This document shows, piece after piece, positions 17,185 to 25,492 of a DNA stretch of 58,645 bases. The first letter of the stretch is position 1, and each line of letters opens with the position of its first letter. The stretch comes from DASVEG01 sp035540495 (GTDB lineage Bacteria; Actinomycetota; Acidimicrobiia; Acidimicrobiales; CADCTF01): contig DATLGL010000025.1 of assembly GCA_035540495.1 (NCBI GenBank), forward strand, positions 1-58,645, read 5' to 3'. A program made the translations under genes and the position numbers. The notes beneath the pieces are model-generated. The model was not told the origin of the DNA. It did not search any database and worked only from the letters and a program-made list of their open reading frames with translations.

Positions 17185-17915
17185 CTGATGAGCGTACCCA
17201 TCGACTCTCCTGCAAGGGCGCGACGCAGGTTGCCCTCGCCGAGGTCGATCACCAGGATCGGCAGCTCGTTCTCCTTGCAGAGGGTGAACGCGGTGAGGTC
17301 CATCACCCGCAACTCCTTCTCGATCGCGTCGGAGAAGGAGACCTCGTCGAGCTTCGTCGCCGTCGGATCGAGGCGCGGGTCGGCCGTGTAGACGCCGTCG
17401 ACGCCGCCGTGGGTCGCCTTGATCAGCACTCCTGCACCGATCTCGATCGCGCGCAGCGCTGCCGGCGTGTCAGTGGTGAAGAACGGGTTGCCCATGCCGG
17501 CCGCGAAGATCACCACCCGCCCCTTCTCGAGGTGACGGATCGCCCGGCGGCGGATGAACGGCTCGGCGATCTCCTGCATCGCGATCGCCGTCTGGACCCG
17601 GGTCGGCTGGCCTGCGGCCTCGAGAGCGTCCTGCAGGGCGAGCGCGTTGATGACGGTCGCCAGCATGCCCATGTGGTCGGCCGTCGCACGATCCATGCCG
17701 AGCTTCTCGGCCGTCGCACCGCGCCAGATGTTGCCGCCGCCGACAACCACCGCGATCTCGGTGCCGAGCTCGCTGTGACACTCCGCGACCTCACGGGCGA
17801 TGCGCTGCACGGTGGCGGCGTCGATCGTCTCGACGCCACCATCGCTGCTCTTCCCGGCGAAGGCTTCGCCGGAGAGCTTCAGCACGACCCGCGACCAGCG
17901 GGAGCGATCAGCCAA
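17181..17915 (-). CDS. pyrH: UMP kinase
   Basis: About 244 residues from a TTG start at 17915. The frame stays open into tsf, but this start gives MADRSRWSRVVLKLSGEAF, matching the family N-terminus. Conserved blocks are LKLSGEAF, VVGGGNIWRG, GMGNPFFTTDTPAALRAIEI (ATP and UMP binding) and KATHGGVDGVYTADPR. It phosphorylates UMP to UDP and is a hexameric amino-acid-kinase-fold enzyme. It starts inside the 12-base space after the tsf stop. Other possible starts are CTG 17930 or an internal GTG. Confidence 0.95.
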   Translation of the reverse strand: MADRSRWSRVVLKLSGEAFAGKSSDGGVETIDAATVQRIAREVAECHSELGTEIAVVVGGGNIWRGATAEKLGMDRATADHMGMLATVINALALQDALEAAGQPTRVQTAIAMQEIAEPFIRRRAIRHLEKGRVVIFAAGMGNPFFTTDTPAALRAIEIGAGVLIKATHGGVDGVYTADPRLDPTATKLDEVSFSDAIEKELRVMDLTAFTLCKENELPILVIDLGEGNLRRALAGESMGTLIR

Positions 17916-17926
17916 CGGGCGACGGA

Positions 17927-18727
17927 TCAGCCGATGAGGACCTGCGCGAACTCGACGACGTCTGCATCGCCGAGCAGCTGCTTGATCGACTTCTTCTCGT
18001 CCTTCGCGTACGGCTGCTCGAGGAGCACGCCGCCGGGCATGCGCTTGAACCAGCCGTCGAGCTTCCCGGTGACGATCTTGTCGAGCGCCGCCTCGGGCTT
18101 GCCCTCGTTCCGGGTCTGGGCCTCGAGCGTCGCCCGCTCGGCCTCCACCTCTTCGGCCGGCACGTCTTCGCGTCGCAGGTACGCCGGCTTCGCGAACGCC
18201 ACGTTGACCGCGACCTCGTGGGCGAGATCCTGGTCGCCGCCCTCGAGAAGGACGACGACGCCGTTCACGCCGCGACCCTCCTGCACGTGGAGGTACGTGT
18301 CGAGGATCTGACCTTCCTTGGCCTCGATGCGAGCGACCCGGCCGAGGCCGATGTTCTCCTTGAGGGTGATCTTGAGGTCGTCGATCGCCTCCGCCTTCTG
18401 CTCGACGGCACCCTCGCCCTGCTTCGCGACGAGTTCGGCGATGTCGTTGGCGGTGTTGACGAAGTCGGCGTTCTTGGCGACGAAGTCGGTCTCGCACTTG
18501 AGCTGGACCAGCGCGGCGACGTTGTCGACTCGAGCCAGGGCGACGGCGCCCTGCGTCGACTCACGGTCGCTGCGCTCGGCGCTCTTGGCGAGGCCCTTCT
18601 CACGGAGCCACTGCTTGGCCGCCTCGAAGTCGCCGTCGTTCTCCTGAAGGGCGCGCTTGGCGTCCATCATCCCGGCGCCGGTCATGTCACGAAGGCGCTT
18701 GACGTCTTGTGCGGTGAAATCGGCCAT
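17927..18727 (-). CDS. tsf: translation elongation factor Ts
   Basis: 266 residues. The N-terminal UBA-like domain has VKRLRDMTGAGMMDAKRAL; the core has the EF-Tu nucleotide-exchange signature in VQLKCETDFVAKN, and QREDVPAEEVEAER begins the last subdomain. It recycles EF-Tu-GDP. The start ATG overlaps the rpsB stop by one base (TGATG), a common coupling for this pair. Confidence 0.98.
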   Translation of the reverse strand: MADFTAQDVKRLRDMTGAGMMDAKRALQENDGDFEAAKQWLREKGLAKSAERSDRESTQGAVALARVDNVAALVQLKCETDFVAKNADFVNTANDIAELVAKQGEGAVEQKAEAIDDLKITLKENIGLGRVARIEAKEGQILDTYLHVQEGRGVNGVVVLLEGGDQDLAHEVAVNVAFAKPAYLRREDVPAEEVEAERATLEAQTRNEGKPEAALDKIVTGKLDGWFKRMPGGVLLEQPYAKDEKKSIKQLLGDADVVEFAQVLIG

Positions 18728-19782
18728 CAGCTGTCGTTCTCCTGCTGCGAATGGGGGGCGTCGGTCGCTTCCGCGACTTCCTGCGCGGCCGGCGAGGTGC
18801 TCGCCTGCGGCTCGCTCGGGCGGTCTTGGCTCGGGCTGTCGGCCGGAGCGGCATCCGTCGTGGTTTCAACGAGTTCCGCCGGCGCGTCGTCGGTCTCCGG
18901 CTGGCCGCCACGGTCCGCAGCTCCATCCTCGGGCTGCTCCACACGCTCCGCAGCCATGGCTGCGAGGCGGGCCTCGCGCTCACGCTGGGCGAGCGCAGCC
19001 TGGCGACGGGCCTCGGCCTGCTGCTCCATGCGGGCCGCTTCCTGCTCTGGGGTGAGCGCGGGCGGCTTGGCGGCAGCCGCGCCGTTGCCGCGGCGGGCGG
19101 CGATGTGGCGCCCCTCCTCGACAGCGTCGGCGATGACCCGGCACAGCAGGCTGCCGGCGCGGATGGCGTCGTCGTTGCCCGGGATCACGTACTGGATCAG
19201 GTCGGGATCGCAGTTGGTGTCGACGACGGCCACGATCGGGAGACCGAGCTTGTTCGCCTCGGTGACCGCGATGTGCTCCTTCTTCGTGTCGATCACGAAG
19301 ACCGCGTCGGGGAGCTTGTTGACGCCGCGGATGCCGCCCAGGTTGCGCTGGAGCTTCTCGAGCTCACGGGTGTGCATGAGCGCTTCCTTCTTGGGCATGG
19401 CGTCGAAGTCGCCCATCACCCGCATGCGCTCGAGCTCCTGCATCTTCTTGACGCGGCCGCTCATGGTCTGGAAGTTGGTGAGCATGCCGCCCAGCCAGCG
19501 CTGGTTGATGTAGGGCATCCCGCACTCGGCGGCGTAGCGGGCGACCGGATCCTGCGTCTGCTTCTTGGTGCCGACGAAGAGGATCGTGCCACCGTCGGCG
19601 ACGAGGTCGCGGACGTAGGTGTAGGCCTGCTCGATGCCGCTCAGGGTCTTGCGCAGGTCGATGATGTAGATGCCGTTGCGCTCACCGAAGATGTAGCGCT
19701 TCATCTTCGGGTTCCAGCGGCGGGTCTGGTGCCCGAAGTGGACGCCAGCTTCCAGGAGTTGCTTCATCGTGACGACAGCCAC
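18727..19782 (-). CDS. rpsB: 30S ribosomal protein S2 with C-terminal extension
   Basis: About 351 residues from GTG 19782 (VAVVTMKQLLEAGVHFGH, the usual actinobacterial start). The conserved body ends near residue 240: HQTRRWNPKMKRYIFGERNG, IDTKKEHIAVTEANKLGLP, VDTNCDPDLIQYVIPGNDDAIR. Then comes a tail of about 110 residues rich in Ala, Glu, Pro and Gln with Arg-rich helices (EARRQAALAQREREARLAAM). Typical S2 is 230-300 residues, so the tail is long. It leads the rpsB-tsf-pyrH-frr-cdsA operon. Confidence 0.97.
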   Translation of the reverse strand: MAVVTMKQLLEAGVHFGHQTRRWNPKMKRYIFGERNGIYIIDLRKTLSGIEQAYTYVRDLVADGGTILFVGTKKQTQDPVARYAAECGMPYINQRWLGGMLTNFQTMSGRVKKMQELERMRVMGDFDAMPKKEALMHTRELEKLQRNLGGIRGVNKLPDAVFVIDTKKEHIAVTEANKLGLPIVAVVDTNCDPDLIQYVIPGNDDAIRAGSLLCRVIADAVEEGRHIAARRGNGAAAAKPPALTPEQEAARMEQQAEARRQAALAQREREARLAAMAAERVEQPEDGAADRGGQPETDDAPAELVETTTDAAPADSPSQDRPSEPQASTSPAAQEVAEATDAPHSQQENDS

Positions 19783-19916
19783 GGTGTCTCGCTTTCGTAT
19801 CCCTGCGGTTGATCTGACTCCGGATGCGGCGCCGCTCGCTGCTGGGTAGGGGCGAACGACGACCGAGGGTGCACTCGGAGCGGAAGGTGTGTTGCCCGGT
19901 CGGTGCCGGGGCCCGA
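19783..19916 (-). other. rpsB upstream region
   Basis: 134 bases between the SpoIID-like gene's stop and the rpsB start, on the side from which rpsB is read. A GC-rich inverted repeat (CCCGG-TCGGTG-CCGGG) lies near 19895-19910 and could end transcription of the SpoIID-like gene. A clear TAnnnT box is not visible near the GTG; TACGAA at about 19794-19799 is the nearest AT-containing hexamer. The rpsB promoter must lie here, but I cannot place it firmly. No S2 leader structure was recognised. Confidence 0.4.
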
Positions 19917-21686
19917 TCAGTGTAGTGGCGCCGGGCGGAATCGGCCCAAGGCGACCTTTGCGACCCCGGCGGACGTCCCGGCGAGCGCCAGGAGTGCCAG
20001 CGCGCCAGCGATCTTCACCGGGGTCGCGGGTGCGGATCGGCTGGTGAGCGGCCACAGCGACGCCTCCGGACCGCCGGCGATCGCCTCGAGCCGCTCGTTC
20101 CCGTCGGTCTCACCGGCGTCGGGAGCGTCCGTGGCGCCACCGGTCGGACCGGCGGTGACATCGATCGTGATCGTCGAGGTGCCGGTGCGTCCGCCTCCCC
20201 GGTCGGTGTCGATGGTGATCGTGTAGGCGCCTGGCTGCGCGGCAGGCGGCAGCCGGAGGGTGAGGGTGCCGGCGTCGAACACCTTGGGTTCACCGAGAGC
20301 GATGGGTTCGGTCGCGCCGGGCGGCGTCGCCCGTGCCGCGACACGTGCCCCGTCGCTGAGTTGCGCCGGGACCTCGATCGGCGCTCCGATCGTCGCGGTC
20401 AGCGCCGCCTCGGGCGCAGGAGTGACGGCGGCGGACGACTCCCTGGCCGCGGCGTCCAACGCCTCGACGGCGACGCCCGCGCCCGTGGGACGGACGGTCC
20501 ATCCGGCCCGGTCACCGTGTGCGATCGGCTCGTCTCCCGCTGCCGTCACCTTCAGGCGGCCCTCGTCCGTCGCAGGCGAGATCGTCGTCGAACCCGCATC
20601 GATCGCGATGGCGACCTTGATGGTCTGGGGCATGTGCGATGCCGGGAGCGTCACCGGCTTCAGGCCGGCGTAGTAGGAGGCGAGGATCTCGGGCGCCTTC
20701 ATCCCTCGAGCGGCCTTCCCATACGCGCCCCACTGGCTCATCCCGATGCCGTGTCCCCAGCCGCGGCCGTCGAAGACGACGGCGGTGCCGTCGGCCGCGA
20801 TCGACGGCGCGAACCTGACGGTGGGCAGCGTGCGCGGGACGTGCGAAGGAGTCGGGACCGCCTCGTTGACGCGGGCGCGGAAGTCGCCGGCGGCGACGGT
20901 GAGGTGGGCCGGGGGCTCCTCGGGGTTCGCCGGATCGTGCTTCGCGGTCATCAGGATCTCGTCGCCGGCGCGCTGGATCGCCACGATCGTGCGGGGAGCG
21001 AGGCCGAACGCGGCTGCGAGCTGCGCCGTACCGACCTGGACCTGCCACCGGTGGAGCGGGCTGTGCGCGTCGTCGGGATCGGCGAAGGCTCTGAGGTACG
21101 GCCGCCCGCCGTCGACGGCCTCGCCGCCGTTCGACGAGGAGTACTTGGCGACGATCGGTGCGTTCCGCCACCACAGCACCTGGCTGGTCGTGGCTTCGAC
21201 GGCGGCGACCCAACGCTCGCTGTTCGGTGACTGCTCCTTCGCGAGTCCGGTGTAGACCTGGCACGCCTGTGTGGCGCAGATGTGTGCGCCGGCGGCTCGG
21301 TAGGCCCCGGCACCCTGGCGGTGGTACTCCCAGAGCGCGTACGTGCGGGCGGCGATCGCCTGCGCCTTGAGCGCCTCGATGGGCCAGCTGTTGGGGACCT
21401 CGCTGATGCCCTTGACGTAGTCGTCGAAGGACACCTCGTTGACGATCGCGAGGCCCGCGGCAGAGCGCACGACCTCGATCGATCCACGGAACGTCCCGAC
21501 GCCGCCGACGGTGATGCCGGTGCTCCCGCCGGAGGGCTCGAACCGCATCCGCTCAGCTGTCCAGCCCGTCGAAGTGCGGGCCCACGACGTCTGCGCGGTC
21601 GCGGGCGCGACGAAGCCGCAGATCGACAACAGCACGCACCCCAGACCCAGGGCGACGGCCGCGAACATTCGCCTGCTCCGCCCCAC
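19917..21686 (-). CDS. SpoIID/LytB-domain secreted protein
   Basis: 589 residues. The signal peptide is about residues 1-31 (ATA-Q). The SpoIID domain (about 65-370) carries the catalytic glutamate in GISEVPNSWPIEALKAQ, then AIAARTYAL, a paired-cysteine HICATQACQVYTG, and the family block GWGHGIGMSQWGAYGKA. SpoIID enzymes are lytic transglycosylases that cut glycan strands. The C-terminal third is Ala/Thr-rich with a beta-sandwich-like segment and ends in a membrane helix plus basic tail. It lies 12 bases downstream of the LytM-hydrolase gene, so the two are probably co-expressed. The start may be GTG 21686 or ATG 21668. Confidence 0.88.
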   Translation of the reverse strand: MGRSRRMFAAVALGLGCVLLSICGFVAPATAQTSWARTSTGWTAERMRFEPSGGSTGITVGGVGTFRGSIEVVRSAAGLAIVNEVSFDDYVKGISEVPNSWPIEALKAQAIAARTYALWEYHRQGAGAYRAAGAHICATQACQVYTGLAKEQSPNSERWVAAVEATTSQVLWWRNAPIVAKYSSSNGGEAVDGGRPYLRAFADPDDAHSPLHRWQVQVGTAQLAAAFGLAPRTIVAIQRAGDEILMTAKHDPANPEEPPAHLTVAAGDFRARVNEAVPTPSHVPRTLPTVRFAPSIAADGTAVVFDGRGWGHGIGMSQWGAYGKAARGMKAPEILASYYAGLKPVTLPASHMPQTIKVAIAIDAGSTTISPATDEGRLKVTAAGDEPIAHGDRAGWTVRPTGAGVAVEALDAAARESSAAVTPAPEAALTATIGAPIEVPAQLSDGARVAARATPPGATEPIALGEPKVFDAGTLTLRLPPAAQPGAYTITIDTDRGGGRTGTSTITIDVTAGPTGGATDAPDAGETDGNERLEAIAGGPEASLWPLTSRSAPATPVKIAGALALLALAGTSAGVAKVALGRFRPAPLH

Positions 21687-21698
21687 GGGGCCGACAGC

Positions 21699-23177
21699 CT
21701 ACCGGCGGGTCGCCTCGAACCGTCCAGGCGGGGGCCGCCGCTCGACCAGCCAGCCGTTGGCCGCGGTGGCCGCTGCTGCGGCCGCGTCCTGCGCTCTCGC
21801 GATGCCCTTCGCCGTGGCCTGGCGGCGCCGCCACTCGGGAAACGTCACGCAAGTCGGGTTGCGTAGGTCGATGGCGAGCGCGATCTCCCTCGTGGCTGCC
21901 GGATCGCCAGGGAGTCGGCCATGGTCGAGCGCGCTCCTCCCCCGCTCGAGGTCGATGACGACGTTCCTCACGCCGGCTGCGTCCCAGCGGGCGTCGACTG
22001 CGGGTACGACCGCGTCGGTCGCCGCCGCGACTGCCGTGATCGACATGTGCGCGGGTGGCGGGGCTGCGGTGGCGAGCTCGTCCGCCAGCGCGCTGTCGAT
22101 GGCCATCTGGTGGATCGAGGTCTCGGGGAGGTCGCGGGCGAGGCCGGATCCTGCCGTGGCGAGGCGGTTGCCTCCGTGGGGCGTGCCGAGGGTGACGACC
22201 GTCGCCACCCCGGGAAGCTCGTGACGAGCGAGCGCGGTGCGAGTGACCAGCCCGCCTTGGGAGTGCGCGAGGACATCGATCAGCGCGTCCGGGTGGCGGT
22301 CGTGGAGCCGCCGGATCGTGCCCGCGAGTCGTTCGGCCGACATGCCGATGTCCTGCTTCGTGTCCTCGGCGCCGTAGGGCCGGGCGTCGCCGCGGTACGA
22401 GAACTGGACGACGTCGCGATCGTCGTAGCCGAGGGCCTTCGTGTCGACGTCGAGGATCGCCGCCTTGCCGGTTGCCGAGCCGAGCCCGCCGACGAGCAGC
22501 GCGATCCGCCGCCGCGACTCGCCGCCGGGTGCCTTTGCGCTTGGCGCCGCTGCTGCTTCGTGGATCGGTGTGCAGTCCTGCTGATCGTGTTCCCATTGCT
22601 CGACGTCGACGGCTGTCGTGGTGCGACTCAGCGCCGCAACAAGGGCCCGCAGCGCTCGTCGCTCTGCGGCCGGATCCGTCGCCCTCGCTCGGCGCGCGCC
22701 GTCGTCATCGACGAGGTGCGTTCTGACGCCGCGTGCGCCGAACAGCTCGCGCGGGTCGACGTAGACATCGCCGATGCGTGCGCTCAGGTGAAGTGACCCA
22801 CCGGCCGTCGCGATCTGGTCGCCTCGTCGCACCCGCGCGCCGCGCTTGGTCGTGATGGTGTCGACGAAGGCGTAGGTCGTGCGGACGCCGTCGGCATGCG
22901 AGACGACGACGTGCTTCGAGTGGCCGACGGGGCCTGCGAAGGTGACGACGCCGTCTGCTGCGGCGTACACCGGCTGTCCCGGTGTTGTCGCGTAGTCGAT
23001 GCCGCGATTGCCGGCCCCATACTTCGTCGCGGGTGCGCGAAAGGGGTTGGTGACCGGGGCATCGACGGGTGGGTCGTACCGCACCGCGGCACTCGTGGCG
23101 CGTGCGGGACGTGCCTCGGCGACCATGAACGCAAGCGCGCACGACACGACGATGAGAAGGCGGACGAGAAGAGGCAC
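21699..23177 (-). CDS. degenerate LytM (M23-like) domain fused to alpha/beta hydrolase
   Basis: About 492 residues from GTG 23177, which has a GGGG ribosome-binding site. The signal peptide ends near ARA-T (residue 29). Residues about 45-150 align with M23/LytM, but zinc ligands are missing: the HxxxD site reads NRGID, YAHL reads YAFV, and HLH reads SLH. The second half is an alpha/beta hydrolase with nucleophile AHSQGG, TLGTPHGG, an Asp in ATDAVVP and a His in DHGRLPGDP, so this triad looks intact. A LytM gene near rpsB is common in actinobacteria; the loss of its site and the fusion are the odd parts. Confidence 0.82.
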   Translation of the reverse strand: MPLLVRLLIVVSCALAFMVAEARPARATSAAVRYDPPVDAPVTNPFRAPATKYGAGNRGIDYATTPGQPVYAAADGVVTFAGPVGHSKHVVVSHADGVRTTYAFVDTITTKRGARVRRGDQIATAGGSLHLSARIGDVYVDPRELFGARGVRTHLVDDDGARRARATDPAAERRALRALVAALSRTTTAVDVEQWEHDQQDCTPIHEAAAAPSAKAPGGESRRRIALLVGGLGSATGKAAILDVDTKALGYDDRDVVQFSYRGDARPYGAEDTKQDIGMSAERLAGTIRRLHDRHPDALIDVLAHSQGGLVTRTALARHELPGVATVVTLGTPHGGNRLATAGSGLARDLPETSIHQMAIDSALADELATAAPPPAHMSITAVAAATDAVVPAVDARWDAAGVRNVVIDLERGRSALDHGRLPGDPAATREIALAIDLRNPTCVTFPEWRRRQATAKGIARAQDAAAAAATAANGWLVERRPPPGRFEATRR

Positions 23178-23228
23178 GGCATCCCCGCAGGCTGGTGGAG
23201 CACAGGCGGGGGAAGTGCCTGATCGCCG

Positions 23229-23257
23229 AACGTATCTGGCGGGTGCGACACGAACAA
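23229..23257 (-). promoter_or_regulatory. candidate sigma-A promoter for the LytM-hydrolase / SpoIID unit
   Basis: On the minus strand TTGTTC (23257-23252) and TACGTT (23234-23229) are separated by exactly 17 bases. They lie directly after the terminator at 23274-23297 and about 52 bases before GTG 23177, leaving a short leader with a ribosome-binding site. Position and spacing support a vegetative promoter. Confidence 0.5.
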
Positions 23258-23273
23258 GAGCACCAGACGCGAA

Positions 23274-23297
23274 GAAGGGCGCCCGAAGGCGCCCTTC
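23274..23297 (-). terminator. intrinsic terminator of the stalk-protein gene
   Basis: A perfect ten-base-pair stem, GAAGGGCGCC / GGCGCCCTTC, with a CGAA tetraloop lies 19 bases after the stop codon at 23317. On the minus strand it is followed by a T- and G-rich stretch (TTCGCGTCTGGTGCTCTTG). It separates the stalk-protein transcript from the LytM-hydrolase gene. Confidence 0.8.
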
Positions 23298-23316
23298 CTC
23301 CAGTGGGTTGTGTGTC

Positions 23317-25356
23317 CTAGGGGGTCGTGTCAGCGATGGTGAACACCCAGTTGCCTGCCACGTCATCCACGGCGGCGACCGTGTTCTTGTTGTACAGGAA
23401 CAACGTGACGGTGTCCGGCGCTGTAACCGCGGCTCCGGCCGGGATGAGGTCGGTGTTCAGCAATGCCGGGGGCGTCGCGCTGACGAAGTCACCGACGCTG
23501 ACACCTGTCATTGCAGGCAGCGTCACAACGACGGAGAACCGGGCAGTCGCAGGGATCGAGGGAGGATCGACGGACACAGAGAGCGTCCTGAACGTCGCCA
23601 GGCCCTGCGGCACGTCCTTCAACTTCGTGAAGCTGATCGGATTGGCGGCGTCATTCACCGTGCCTGCGGCGGCGAGGTTTGCCGTGAAGGTGGCGAAGTC
23701 AGAGGCCCTCACGGGCACCGCCTCGAGCTTCGCGAACGGGATGGTGCCATCAGCGATGTGTGCCGCGTTCACAGCAGCACCGTTCGCAGATCCTGCGGTC
23801 GACAGATCCGCCGCAGTGATCGAGCCATCGGTGATCTTGTCCCCGCCGATGCTGCCAGCGAGCTTGTCAGCAGTGATCGACCCCGCAAGAGCCACGTTGT
23901 CGACGCAGCCCGTGCACCCGAGCGAGCTATTGGTGGCGCCAGCGACACTGCTGGGCACGTGCTTCAGCTTGTACCAGCTGACCAAGTCAGTGTTCTGGTT
24001 GATGGTCGTGTCGGTCGGGGTGTTGCCGCCGTTGTCGAGCGCCGACTTGAAGTTGTTCAGCGCAGGCCCGCCGTTGTTCTTCACGTCGTCGAGTTCTGCC
24101 TGAGTCGCAACGTCGAAGCTGAGCTTCGACTCGTCGATGCTTCCGCCGGCAATGGTCCGGCCGATGACGGCCCCGTCACCGATCGTGGCCGCCGTCACGG
24201 CACGAGCAAGACCGCCCGTCGTGGCGTTCTGATCACTGCCGAGCAGCTTGTCCGTGGTGACTGCCCGAGCCGCGAGCTTCCCGGTCGTGACGGCCAAGTC
24301 ATCGAGCTTGGCGGTGGTGACTGCCAGGTCATCGAGCTTGCCCGTCGTCACGTTGAGGTCCGCGATCTTCCCCGTCGTCACGTTCTGATCGGCGATCTTC
24401 CCCGTCGTCACGTTCAGGTCCGCGATCTTCGCCGTCGTCACGTTCTGATCGGCGATCTTGCCCGTCGTCACGTTCAGGTCGGCGATCTTCGAGGTAGTGA
24501 CCGCGCCCTTGTTGATCTTCTCGGTCGACACGGCGCCGTTGAGCTCGCTGCCGTCGACCGAACGCAGCTTCGCGTTGGTGACGTTCTCGTTGATGAGCTC
24601 GGCGGTGCCGACGGCGTTGTCCGCGAGCTTCGACTGCGTCACCGCGTTGTCGACGATCTCGTTGTTGTTGATCTGGATGATCGGGGACCCGACTTGGTTC
24701 GGGTCGGCGAGCTCGCCCTTGAGGCCGTCGATGAGCGCCTGACGCGCAGCGACCTCGGTGTTGAGCTTCAGCTGGAGCGCGTCGTCGGCGTTGGCGCGAT
24801 CGGCGAGCTCCTTGTTGAGCTTCGAGAGCAGGTCGGCATCCGCGGCGGTGAAGTCCTTGGTGACCTTGTCGAGAGCCGACGTGCGGGCGGCGGCTTCGGC
24901 GGCAAGGCCGTTCTGCGCCGCAGCGGTGATCGCGGCGTCGTTCTTCGCCGACTCTGCGGCGAGGGCTTCGCGGCTGGCGGCGTTGGCGGCCTCGGCGGCC
25001 TTGCGGGCATTGATCTCGTTCTCGAGCTCGTTCAGGTTCGGGACCTCGAACGCCAGCTTCGACAGCGTGACCGAGCCAGGAGCGATCTTCTGCGTCGTGA
25101 TCGAACCCTCGGCGAGCTCGGGCTCCTCGACGCACGCCTTCTTGCACTGCAGGTCGGTGGCGGGCGCGGCCTTGCCGCCGGCGCCGCCCGCGCCTCCGCT
25201 CGCTGCCGCGGCCTGAGCGGCAGCGGTCTGGGCCTGGAGCGATGCGTTCTTGACCTCTGCCTGGCTGCCGTCGTCGGAGGAGACCGTGCGCGCAACGGCG
25301 ACGGCTCCGACGACCAACAGCAGCAGACCGAGGACCCACTTCCCCGCTGAACCCAT
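23317..25356 (-). CDS. membrane-anchored stalk protein with decapeptide repeats
   Basis: 679 residues from ATG 25356. A single N-terminal membrane helix (residues 7-23) is followed by an Ala/Gly-rich linker with two cysteines (LQCKKACVEE). Then comes an Ala/Glu/Lys-rich coiled coil (about 75-225) and a long array of near-decapeptides of the form VTTGKIADLN, nine of them consecutive and perfect in register, with looser copies on both sides. The C-terminal 100 residues form a beta-rich domain (SVDPPSIPATARFSVVVTLP). Such TTxKIAD repeats occur in predicted phage tail fibres and surface shafts. A surface fibre is inferred; no enzyme domain is present. Confidence 0.8.
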   Translation of the reverse strand: MGSAGKWVLGLLLLVVGAVAVARTVSSDDGSQAEVKNASLQAQTAAAQAAAASGGAGGAGGKAAPATDLQCKKACVEEPELAEGSITTQKIAPGSVTLSKLAFEVPNLNELENEINARKAAEAANAASREALAAESAKNDAAITAAAQNGLAAEAAARTSALDKVTKDFTAADADLLSKLNKELADRANADDALQLKLNTEVAARQALIDGLKGELADPNQVGSPIIQINNNEIVDNAVTQSKLADNAVGTAELINENVTNAKLRSVDGSELNGAVSTEKINKGAVTTSKIADLNVTTGKIADQNVTTAKIADLNVTTGKIADQNVTTGKIADLNVTTGKLDDLAVTTAKLDDLAVTTGKLAARAVTTDKLLGSDQNATTGGLARAVTAATIGDGAVIGRTIAGGSIDESKLSFDVATQAELDDVKNNGGPALNNFKSALDNGGNTPTDTTINQNTDLVSWYKLKHVPSSVAGATNSSLGCTGCVDNVALAGSITADKLAGSIGGDKITDGSITAADLSTAGSANGAAVNAAHIADGTIPFAKLEAVPVRASDFATFTANLAAAGTVNDAANPISFTKLKDVPQGLATFRTLSVSVDPPSIPATARFSVVVTLPAMTGVSVGDFVSATPPALLNTDLIPAGAAVTAPDTVTLFLYNKNTVAAVDDVAGNWVFTIADTTP
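24235..24504 (-). repeat. tandem 30-base repeat, nine copies, coding
   Basis: Nine consecutive 30-base units encode ten-residue units of the form AVTTSKIADL / NVTTGKIADQ. The units alternate between two types (GACCTCAAC- and GATCAGAAC-ending), so a 60-base higher-order period is also visible between about 24325 and 24475. Identity between neighbours is high enough to permit slippage or recombination in frame. They lie inside the stalk-protein gene. Confidence 0.9.
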
Positions 25357-25398
25357 CCCGCACTCCCGCCTTCTTTGGCCGTCTTGGCCGTTGTAGAT

Positions 25399-25428
25399 AC
25401 CGTACGTCCCGAAACCGACCGACCGCAA
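25399..25428 (-). promoter_or_regulatory. weak candidate promoter of the stalk-protein gene
   Basis: On the minus strand TTGCGG (25428-25423) and TACGGT (25404-25399) are 18 bases apart, about 43 bases before ATG 25356. The intergenic region 25357-25492 holds no other gene. The match is limited and was not tested against background. Confidence 0.3.
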
Positions 25429-25492
25429 GGAGTGGTCGCTCCCCCTCGGTCGGCACGTGCAGCCGCCCTCAGAGGTATCCGACCTACCTCAG

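Noticed and set aside
21696..21701. Leaderless box TAGGCT before the SpoIID-like gene
   Set aside because: Its TAG is the stop codon of the upstream gene and the genes are 12 bases apart; chance match within an operon is more likely.
24235..24504. Possible CRISPR array (30-base periodic repeats)
   Set aside because: Units are contiguous with no unique spacers, stay in frame and encode a peptide repeat; no cas genes are nearby.
22999..25350. 783-codon plus-strand open frame with regular pattern
   Set aside because: Its regularity (RHVQVRDL) only mirrors the decapeptide repeat coded on the other strand.
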